A stretch of 64,000 nt of DNA from Hybos culiciformis (Eukaryota; Arthropoda; Insecta; Diptera; Hybotidae). Positions 50,901 through 62,900 of the stretch are shown here, piece after piece. How positions within the stretch are numbered: the first letter of the stretch is position 1; each line of letters begins with the position of its first letter. The position numbers and the translations under genes are program-made. The notes below the pieces were generated by a model that saw only the letters and a program-made list of their open reading frames with translations, searched no databases and was not told the DNA's origin. The stretch is taken from positions 18,641,829 through 18,705,828 of the forward strand of contig OZ023275.1 of NCBI GenBank assembly GCA_964007475.1, written 5' to 3'.

Positions 50901-53900
50901 AACCAAGGTAGCGGAAGTTTACCGGTGGGCCGTTCCAAAATCCGTTGCCTAAAATTGTCATCTTTTCTGTTGATTTTTTTTTAAGCGTGAAAAAATTTAT
51001 CTGTAAAGAAAAATTTGAATTTCCCGGTCCTAAATTCATTCCCAGTCCAGCACTGGCTACATATTGTCGGTTCAATAAATTATATTAGTCCGTTTGACCT
51101 AGTTTCGCTGTAAAGACATAGTTTTGAGTAAATTGGGTTTTGAATATCTTACGAAACTGGCTGAAAAAGTATTTGTATCTAGAATATTTTAACAGTTCTG
51201 TGCAAAATCCATTCAAATTTTATTTAAAACATGTTATTAAATAGAATATTTTATATTATTTATTTTAAATATAGTCATCTTCTAATGGATTATTGACAAA
51301 ATGAAAGTGGTCGGACCAACATACGCGACATTTTGCATATAAAATATATAACTATTATTAGGCGACATTTTTCATATAAAATTTGTAACTATTATTAGAC
51401 ACAGTAAATTTTTGCAATGCGACGTCTCATCTTTTATTATATCTGATATTAATAAAATAAGTGATCTTTCAAGGGAGTTATGGATTAAACAAAGTATCAA
51501 AATTTCAAAAAATTATTGTATTACAACATTATGAATTATTTTTGAATTGCGTATTCCATAAGTTACAAAGAAGTGGATAATACTCAATAATGTAAAGACT
51601 AAACCTAACAAAAAATATGTAATTAAATTAGGCATGCCTTAAAGCAATAAGGAAAAGTTGAAAATTATAAAAAAAATTTTAAATGGTTGTAGATATGCCA
51701 GAGGAATTGATAAGAAACTTGAAAATCGCTCTATTTCAAAGCATTCCCATTCTTCCGCTCTGACGATACATAAATAATTTTTTGTTTAGTTTAGGTTCTA
51801 TTTCAGTTTTAATTGTTTTAATCTGTTTGCAGATCCTTATATAAATTTTACTTCATGGACTGTTCTAATTTTTTTTGCCTAACTTATATAAATATACATA
51901 TATTCGACAGAAGACAGGTGTGGTAAAGGCATGATCGCCTGCTACTGCAGAATTCTACAAGCAGAGATTATTGTCAAAAATCTTGAAGAATAGTATCTTT
52001 TTGATTTTGATATAGAGTACATTCTTGAATTTGAATTTAAAACTTTAAGAATGATTTTTAAAGCTTTGGTTTTTTGCAATAATTTTAAATGAGTAATTGA
52101 GATGTCATTAAGTCAATACGCCAAAAAAATTCAATAAACTGCAGTCATTGAACTTCATGTAATATGTAGTTCTGTAAATTTTTGTTTTTTTATTTGTTAC
52201 TGTAATAATTCAGTGCATGTAAACATAACTTTTGTTGTTAAAACATTTTATCCATGTTTTATGTTTTTTTTTTTTAACATTTTTTCCAATAAATTGTCCT
52301 AGATTTTCACTATTTTTTTTTCTCTCTGTTATTCTTTTCTGGGTGAAATTCATGTAACACTTGCTTTTCAAAAATAATAATAATAAAAAATAACTCATAC
52401 ATATATATCGCCGGCATCATTCAGAAGTGACTCACGTCAAAGTTTTAATTTTAAAATAAACAAAAATTATGCAAATTGAAATACATTAATTTGAAACTAT
52501 ATTGTTCGACTTGTCAAAATTTCGATTTTGATTGATTTATACTTAAAACAGCGTAATATTACTTTGTATTTATATGTATAAATATTTACTTTAAGATGTA
52601 CCACTGATTTAGTGAATTTACGAAATACACTGCACATAAAACATAAAAAATATATTAAAAAAAAAAAATAAAAAAAAAAAAAAATTAAAATTGAAAAGCT
52701 TTCAAAAACAATTGGTAAATTATTAACTTTCAAGTTATTTTTTTTTTTTATTCTCAAAATGTGAAATGAACTGACAGACTTTTCAATTAAATTCTTTGAT
52801 TGTTCAGTGCTGTTTAAATTTCATTATAATGAAAGAAGTATATAAAAAAAAAATAAAAAAAATTATTATAAAAATGCAAAATAAATTATATCCTTCACTA
52901 TATATTCAAAATTAATTAAATTGTTTTAATTACAAGTGAGAATATTATCTGATTACAATATTATATGTATATATTATATGGAGAGTCTATATAATACATA
53001 AGAATTGAAGAGTTTAATTGTTATAGATTTAATAAGAACAAAAAAGGGGCTTTAATGTTTTAATTTTTTTTTAATAATCACATCATAGTTAAATGATTTG
53101 AACTCTTTATTTGATGTAATTTTTTTTTTTTTAATTGAACACAATCTATAATTTATACACTTTTTATTAATGATTTTTTATCAACCTAATTGGCCTGAAC
53201 ACTAACAATTTTTTTTTTTTTTTTGTGTAACATAATTTTGAATTTAAAATTAATAACAATTATAAATTTTTATTGTAATTAGAATTTCCTACACTAAAGG
53301 AGTTAATAGAAATTTGGAATCGAAAAGAAACAAAGGAACATTTGAAGAATTAAAAAGAAACCGTTATAAGGTTTTCTAATTCTGAAGCAATTCTAGAGAA
53401 CAGCCAGTTAAAAACAGTGAACAGTATAATCATGTAATGTAACCAGTGGTGTTATCTAAATGTTTTATCAACTGGTTATTTCTCACGGGTCGCTTTATTT
53501 AAGTTACCCTTCAACATTCTGCTTCAAATATTGGCTTCTACAATGAAGTCAGCTATTATTCATGTTTATGAACTTTATATTTATAATATTATTTCATATT
53601 ACTTGTGTACGTCTAAAGAAGTGCATGTCAATGTCAACAAACACACCATAAAACAATAAAAACCTCTTCTATAATAGAATTGTTTTATTATAATATTTTT
53701 TATCTCTTAAATATTAAAAAATATAAAAAGAATACATTTTGAATAAAGTGTGATCAAAAACTATAGAAAAACTAAAATTTGTACTATATATATTATTTAT
53801 TATAATAAGTTACAATTATAAATAAAAGTAAAAGTATGTACGTACACATTTATAATGAATCAGCTGTTTAATAAAAAATAAAAAACAAATTTTCCCTTCC

Positions 53901-56900
53901 TCAAGAATATTGTATTATAATATCTGTTCTAAATGAAGAAAATTTTCAGGTGTTAAAATCTTTGTCATAATAATAATAGTCATTATGTAGGTATATATGC
54001 ATGCATTTTTCAAGTAACTATATGTACTAATTTTGTTTGACAACCGCTAGGCAAATTTGATACATAAACTAATAAAAATAAAGTTTTTTATTTACCGGTT
54101 TATTCATATCATTGGAAAACTTTGTCGTAATATTTAAACATATTTATAAACACACCATGAAAGTTTCCATTTATATATTTAGTCGCTCATCAACAACGAT
54201 TTTTCATTTCCTTTTTACTTTTTGATGTTTCTTTAAATTTTGTATAAAGTTTTTGAAAAGTTTTTGCTTTTTATTATATTCTAAATGTCACATGCGGTTT
54301 GAAAATTTTCTGTCGTCTCAAGAATTTTTCCCAGATAAAGTACAATTCAAATATACAAAGGCACACAAAAAAAAGAAGCACACAATAAAGAAAGTGAATT
54401 TAATCAAAATTTTTTTATTTTTTTGCACTGAAAATCGTTAAGAAGTTAAAGAAAAAATTTTTTAAATATAAAGTAATATTTACTAATTTAAGTAGTTAAA
54501 TTTCCATGATCATATTCAAGTGAAGTCAACAATATCACATTCATAAAAATGAAGTCGCATCAAGATCCCGAAGACTATTCTTCCTTGACAAGCAAAGTTA
54601 TAAAAGATCTAAATTTTGAAATTTACATTTGGTTTATGCAATTGAGCAGTACAACTGTATACCCTCGTTTATAGTGAAAAATTTAAGTTGTATTAAACGC
54701 GAGTATAACATAACATTTCGCAAATAATCAAATTTTTTGACACCCGTTCAATTGCATTGAGCTTTATACTTCACTAAGTATATATCATAGATATCAAAGT
54801 AAGTCAAAAATACCAATTTGACGACGGCTGGCATTGTATTTGGAACTACTCAGCCAGAGAAATTCTTATGAATGTTTGAAAAAGATAAGTTACTCCAAAA
54901 GATTTCGAAAAAACCTATCATGTACATTGTACACATTATGTCCAGAAAGAAGGATCGTTGCCTTAATAACTTAAGGTGTTATAATATAATATTACGTATA
55001 AAAATAAGAATGAATAAAATTTTAAAAATAATATCTCATCATTAATAATTCCTTTTTTTCGGTGTCGTAGCAAAAAAAAGTAAACTTGCTGTAAAACTTC
55101 TTAATAAACCAACTGGTGACATTTATTGTGGTACATTGTGTTTTTGAGAGGATGATATGAAATTTAAACCACTTTAAAAGTGGTTAAAATAAAACAATCA
55201 AAGAAAATGGAAGGAATTTAGTTGACAGATGTTTTTTAAACTTTAATTTTTCATACTTGATGTATGTGTATATGTATCTTTTTCTGCACGTATATTTAGT
55301 TGGTTTATTTTTTTTTTAACATAGCAAAGCGACCAATTTAACCATATAAATATAGGTGTGGGTTTTTTTGGATTTTCGTTTATATAAATGTATAAATATT
55401 TTACTTTGTATAACATATACCACAAAAAATATAAAGAATTTTATATTGTTCCCAAAAGGACGTTGCTCAATATTATGCTATTTCATAATCAAAATCAGTT
55501 TTTTTATTCAAATAATTTTATATATGTAGGTATACACATGTGTATGTAGAAATATATATATAAAAATATGTATTGTATAAATGAAATGTATAGGTATATA
55601 AGTTTCATAAAAATAGATTTATGTTTCTTGAAATTCGGATAGGTAGAATTCGGATAGGTAAAATTATTTTCTTCATACTCCTTTCCTGGACCTAAGCAAT
55701 ATACCTAATATGTATATTTTATCGAAATAATGTGAATATTACATATATTACTTCTATTTTATTGAGTTTACATAAATTTAACGCTTCAAAATTTATATAT
55801 TACACTTCGATCATCGAAGGTTGAAATTGATTTCGTCAACATATTTTTAAATTCAATGAAATAAATAGGAACAATATTTTTTTTATCAAGCCTATACTTT
55901 ACATAACAAATTGTATGAAAGCGATTCCTGTAAATTATGAAGCTTCTCTGATCTATTTTTAATTGAAATTGAAAAAGGAAATAAATTTTTCTTTGAAATT
56001 ATAATTTTTAAATAAAAATATAAAGTTTTTTAAATTTTTCTAACTTTTTATAATATAAATTCTTAAGTAACTGAATATGTTTAACTCATAATGTGAACAT
56101 TAAAAACTTTTAAAAAGGAATTCCCAATAGCTAAAAAGTTTGAAGTTTTCTTTTTATTTTTTATTGAAAAAAAAAAACTTCCGACTGAGTAAAGAAATAA
56201 AATTTAACATTAAAGAGATAAAAGCTGAATTTTCACAGTAGCATTCAGTAAAAAATATCTACTTGATTATAATACGTCATAGCATTCAGTAAATAATATC
56301 TACTTGATTATAATACCTCATAAATTTTAGAATTCTGAATTCATAATTTCGAGATAAAAATTAATAAAGAAATTATACATTACCACTCTTATCAATTTTT
56401 GAAAAAATGTTGGCTTTATATTTATTTTAAGTTATGCAACTTATATGTTTTACGAGATGTTGAACTCCATGTTGAATATCTTTTTTTTTCTATGTTTTGC
56501 ATTGCTATACTACGTTAAGGTAAAGTAATTGTATGTCACAAAATGCTTCGAATCTTTATGTTTATTTTATTTAGATTTTTTTTAACAATTTCGATTTATT
56601 ACTAACTGAAATAATATTAAATGCATATAAATTTGAAATTTTACTTTGACTACAGCAATATTGTAATCTAGATATGGGTAAACTGTAGAAGTGCACCTTT
56701 AAAATTTAGAAAATTTCGCATTTGCATTTATTTGCAACATACGACTTAAGGGAAAATAAACTTTATTTGTATGATAAAGAAATGAAAAAGTTTCAACATA
56801 AACGCAGGTGAATAACAGTATAGTATAAATTTTCATTGAAAAGATAGTTATCAATTTTTGAATTGATTGTTAGAGAATTTAGAAGAAATGCTTTAAAAAT

Positions 56901-59900
56901 TTACGAAAAGATAATCGTACCCATAGTTATTCAAATCATTTTCTTACACAAAATATATTTCGATATTAAAAAAAAAACAATTTTATATTTTGGTTTTTTT
57001 TGTGAAACGTCTGAACTCAAACGCTCACTATGAAAAAACCGGATAGCTAATGTAGATGTATAGTAATACATACTATGAATACTAGTCAAACCGAATAGAA
57101 AACTTAGCGTGGAAAGTTCGATTGAATTAGTTGTTGTTTTAATTGCTTTACCTAAATTAACGGAAAACTAATTTGACTGTAAATTTCAACAAAAGTGAAA
57201 GAGTCAATTTGGCTGTAAATTTTTAGCCAAAAAAAGTTTAAATAAAAACAAGTTTTTTATTTATTTAAATTGGAAGAAAACTTCTTTGACTGTAAATTTA
57301 AGGTATTCGCCTTCGGCATGAAATTTTCATAAATTGATATTTGCTTAGTTAATTTTTTTTTTTTTAATAATGTTCATTGGAAAAACAAACTACATAATAT
57401 AGTTATAAAGTTATAAATATTGATATGAAAATTACGAAAAAAATTGGGAAATTTCGAATATATCGTTATATATCGAAAACAAAATTTTTATTTATTTATT
57501 TATTTATAATATTTCGTATTTTATATTTTTATGATATTTACAACAAGGATTGATCAAAATTGAAATCAAATAAAAAGTATTTTCACACGAGTATCGACTA
57601 AGAGCAGCGATTACTTTAGTATAGTTTTTAATTCTACTTTGAATTTACAAAATTTACTTTAATAATATTTTTTGTGTTTAAAGCAAAATTTAACTTTATG
57701 TTATGAACTTGAATATGATTACTACAAAAATTACTATAAACTGTAATAATTTTAAATATGTGGAATTTGCTTCGCTAACATTTTTTTTTACACACAACAT
57801 GTATTATTTATATACAAATTTTCTTTGTCCATATTTTTCTTATATGGTGTTCGCATTAGGAGAATATTAGTGGAATATGCTGTTATCCGGAATATTTCAG
57901 GAATATGAACTGGATTTTTCATATAAAAAAATATTCCGGAATATGTATATTCCACTTTCATATTCTAGTTTGTCAGGGTTAGAATTCTACATTTATAGTT
58001 ATTTTCACTCATTTTTTGAAATTTTGTTATAGTTGGCAACAGTTTTCTTGTCAAATTTGAGTCAAAATGAAAAAAAAAACAAAACAAAATTGATAAAAAG
58101 CGAGATAAGAAGTCAAGATTTTCAACAACAAAAACTTTTTCTCTTTCTCAATTTTTTTTTTACATCCTCAAATTCCAGTTCTCATCAAATTTTGTAATGC
58201 GAACGGCAATTTGTTTTCCAGAATACAAAGGGAATTTAAATTATAATGCGAACAAGGTATTATCATAAAAAATGTTGGAAAAAACTATATTTTTAAAATG
58301 AGTTGTGATGAATTTTTTTTTTTAAAGTCACCTGTGAATTTTATATTTAATCTAAAAATTTTAGCAATAAAAATAAAAATGAAAATTAGCTCTCAAATAA
58401 AAACACATTATTTTCCTATCAAATAATAATAAAAATAAAAAAAAAATATTCAAAAATATCCAAATTATCCTTGTGATTTTTATTGGAAAATTTTATTCAA
58501 ATATGAGTTTTATATTTTCATATTTTTTTTTTTTTATGAATTCAGCATTAAAGCACTTGATTTCTTTTTGGTTTTTGTTTTTTTTTTTTTGATTTTATAA
58601 TTTTATTCAAATGCAAAAAAAATATATATACACATATATAAAAATATATTTGCCCCATTTAAAAACAAATAAAATCAAATAAAAATAAATATTAGTTTAA
58701 TGTTCGTTTTTTTTTTTTATTTTTTTATCATAAAAATTTTTGTATGAAAAATGATGCTTAAAAAATTAGTAAATCGAATAAAAAAGAAAAACATGTTTTA
58801 GATAAAACAAAAAATTTTCAATAAAATGCATATTATTGATGGGAAAAAAATCAACTAAAAATTGTAAAAGAAAAATAATGTAAATAAATGTGGTAACATT
58901 TAAATACTTAAATTGATATTATTGTGACAGGAAATAGAGGAACTGAATTTGACTTTAATTAGTTAAAATAATTTTTTGTAGGTGTTTTTTTTTATTCTTT
59001 TTTTCTGTTTATTAACCAAAATAAATCATAAAAGGAAAAATATTTTCGTGAAAAAATATTAAAAGAGTAAAAATAATAAATTACAACATTCGTTTCATTT
59101 ATTTTATTTATTGCATATAATTTCTAAGTTCATATGGTCAAAATAAATAGAAAAAAAATAGAACATTTTGATTACAGACCTTTCAATATTACATTCAATA
59201 ACCATTTACTATACCAATAACCATGTAACCATTCACCATACCAATAACCATTTAATTCGTATACCTATACACACAAATATATAACAATTTCCATCAAAAT
59301 CAAGATTCTAGTTAATCGAGATCTATTTATCCAAACTCGTACTAATTTTCTTCGGAATTCAATGAAACTTATAAAAAAATACATATATAAATTTGATATG
59401 AAAATTATGTTGATATGGTTGGATGCGAAAGTAAACTCGAAAGTAAACGAAATTATAAGAATGAAATCGATTGGTTATAAGTATTTTAGTGGAGGACGGA
59501 CGGACATTTCAAGATTATATAGTTCCTTTTTTTCATTTTTGATAAAACGCCGAGAAATACACAATTTAATATGTGTCCATTATGATGTTCATTATTCCAA
59601 TGGAAACTCAAATATGACAATATTATTGATTGTACTATCACACTGAGTACATACTATTATTTATTATCCAGTGAACACAATAAATACTATACTTTTATTT
59701 GCTATTACCTTCCAAATTGAAAGCAAAGGATACACATAAAAGTTATTCCTTGAAAACAAATAAAATAATAAATAAATAAATAAAAAATAATAAAATTTCC
59801 ATTTTTATAAAATTTATGATAACAAGTATTTTTAAATTTTACTTTTTCAGTTGTATTAACAGTTAGTTGGGAAGAATGGTGGACCTATGACGGTATTTCA

Positions 59901-62900
59901 GGTAATATTTATTCGTGAAAGTTTAATAAATTTAAATTAAAATATTTATACGTAATTATTTTATTGGTTTTTTTCTTTTGCCTTTTGTCATTATTAGGTC
60001 CAGCATTTTGGGGCTTAATTAATCCGGAGTGGTCGTTATGTAATAAAGGTAGAAGACAATCACCTGTTAATTTAGAACCACAACGTTTGTTATTTGATCC
60101 TAATTTAAGGCCTTTACATATAGATAAGCATAGAGTAAGAATATTTTGGTTTGGTTGAAAAAACATATAATTTTATTAATTAATGATTTCTTCTTTTCTT
60201 TTTTTTTTGTAAAGATAAGTGGAACAATATCTAATACTGGGCATAGTGTAATATTTACAGCTGGAAATGATACGGTAGCAAATTATGATGGTATACAAAC
60301 ACCAGTTAATATAACTGGTGGACCACTATCATATCGTTATCGATTTAATGAAATTCACATACATTATGGACTTCATGATCAATTTGGATCAGAGCATAGC
60401 GTGGAAGGTTATACATTTCCAGCAGAAGTAATTGAATTTAACTTTTATTGTAAATATTTTTATTTCTTCAGCAGTTCGACATGCTGTATCTTTTTATAAA
60501 GTTGTATTAAATGATGAGCAAGAGCGTAAAACTTTTATCTCTATAATTTGAAGATTCCCGATCATCTTTTTAACTTATTAATTAATAAACTTAATTAAAG
60601 AAATATTAAAAACGTTATTCAAACGATATCAAATGAGTACACAATATTAAATTTAATTTACTTCAATTTTTTTAGACGTTTAAAATTTACCAAAAAAAAA
60701 ACACTTTAAAAACAATTTTCAAAGATTTGTTGTTGATAAGGAGAAACAGAAAACGTTTCAATATTCATATAATTTTCTTTAATCAACTTAAAAAATTAAA
60801 AAGTACTTTAAAAGATTATTTTACAAACTTTTGAAAGTGCGTGCAAAAATTGTTGATAATTTCTGATGTTAACAGGATGTAATTCAAATCTGATAATTTG
60901 CACTCTCTCTCTCTCTATGTTTTTGAATTGTACATAATATTTCATGAAAATAAGCTATAAACAAAAAATAATAATTTAATAGTCGCTGTAATGAAAATTA
61001 TGTGAAATATGTATGTAAAGTCCTAATGCTTTATTTTTATATATATACAAACTTAGTTTTTTTTTGTTGTTGTTTAGCTTGAGAAATTTAAATACATTTA
61101 CAATTATTTGATATAATCTCTGTTTAAATATATAAAATAAACTATAAAAGTAACGAGAGAAAGCAATGAATTGTAAAATAGTTTTATCTGGTAATGGAAA
61201 ATTAATATTTTTTTTACATATAGTTAGTAGGTATATTACTTGTATCTGGGGTTTTGAAAATATTTATTTAAAATCTGATTTTTAATGTTCTAAAACAAGT
61301 GTTGAAAAAAATTAAATTAAATTATTACAAAATATTAAAGCCAACAAGTCAAGGAGTATTCTTCTTTCCATGTATGTCATGTAAAGCTACATGTTGAATT
61401 ACTACAAGTGTAGCCTAGAAAATCGCTCTGTGATTGTGTTTTAAAAATTTTAAAGCCGCAGATTTGCCTAAATGTCACAAAGTTTTGAATTTTAAATCAT
61501 TAAATTATTAAAAAATCTATATCGTTGGAAATTTCTTGAAAGAAAATAGTACTTGATAATTTTTTTTGATATTAACGTTTGAAGAAGTTAAAAACAAAAT
61601 CATTTATCCACAAATGGTCTACAAAATTTCTTAGTATTTTTAAATTAACTTTATAAAATGAGAACATAATATTTTTTGTTTTTTTTTTTTTTTACTTCAA
61701 TTTAATCTTCAGGTGTACAATCTACAAAGAGAATTCCTTTTTATTAAAGTTAATTTTCCATTTTATATTTTTTTTTTATTAATTTTTTTTTTTACCCACT
61801 CAAGGAACGGTTCATTTAATCGTGCACTTAAAAAAAAAAGGAAATTAACTTTATGCAAGAATATTTTTTAAGATTTTCCTTGAAAATTTTCATTACAATT
61901 TTTTGTTTTCGTTTTTTTTTTTACTTTGTTAGTTTTGAAGCAAAGGATATTTTGTATTTTTCATGAATTGATAATTATAGTTTTTCACTGTATACAAAAT
62001 ACCTTTTTGAGTATACTTAGTACGTATAGTAGCATTAGTTCTGTTCATATTTGACAATTATTTGACTTATATGATGTTGACATGTGAAAGCGTTGAATTT
62101 ACTATTTTATTACAAATTGTTTAGAATGGTGAAAAAATATTTCGCCTGTCGGTCGTCTCTAATGTAATTAAAATATTCAAAGTCTCTACGATTTTTATGT
62201 AGACCGACGGCCGAAGAACAATCCACATGAATTCCACATCATACAAATTCACTAGAAAGTAATAATACGTTCTGTTTCTTCGTTTTGAAGTAATTCCAAA
62301 ATAATTTTATTTATATTCGCTTTCAAAGCAAATAGTTTGACTGCATACTGTTAATATTTTGGATAAACCAATTTAATAAACTTTTTTAATAAAAATTTCT
62401 TTAATTCAGAAAACAAAATCTATTTTTATTTTTTTTTTTTGTATGTTTGAATAAAATATCATTTTAATTTGAAGAAAATTGCTATTTTATTTTATTTTTT
62501 TAATTTTCATATTTTCAGATTCAGATTTTTGGTTATAATTCCCAATTATATTCAAATTTTACTGATGCACTTAATCGGGCGCAAGGAATTGTTGGGGTAG
62601 CGATATTACTTCAGGTAAATATTGTATAACAAATTAAAAAAAAAAACTATGTTTTATAAATTCTTTTAATTGGAAACTTTGAAATAATATTATTTTTTTT
62701 CTTCATTTTCGAATCGTTTTGAAATAAAAATAAAATTAATTAATGAAATAGGGAATATGCATAATGTATAGGTATGTACGTTAGCATTATAAAAAGTCTG
62801 GATAAATTTAACTTTTTTTGAAAAACTTCGTTATTATTAATGAATTATATACACGATAAAGTCCTCAAGTTATTATGGTTAAAAATATATAAAAAAAATT

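Larger units (their letters stand above)
38969..59850 (+). other. intron 1 of the CARP gene, 20.9 kb
   Basis: It separates the signal peptide from the mature protein. No additional coding exon is needed by phase. It holds a GC-rich island (39660-39960), a possible MITE (41919-42279), two inverted copies of one MITE (49430-49844, 57848-58254), a hAT-type MITE (50885-51055), a 41-bp tandem duplication (56240-56321) and a GC-richer patch at 44980-45040. First introns of this size in neural genes often hold enhancers, but none can be pinpointed. The frames at 46724-46942, 47932-48216, 52497-52757 and 59362-59646 are chance frames. Confidence 0.7.

Noticed and set aside
59362..59646. 94-codon plus-strand frame shortly before CARP exon 2
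   Set aside because: No link by phase or splice site to the CARP exons and no recognised domain; the GGACGGACGGAC patch looks like a simple repeat.
59964..60158. Taking the ATG at 59964 as the start of the CARP protein
   Set aside because: That ATG lies in the 96-bp intron before exon 3. Splicing from 59901 restores the conserved WWTYDGISGP block, so the longer frame is an artefact.
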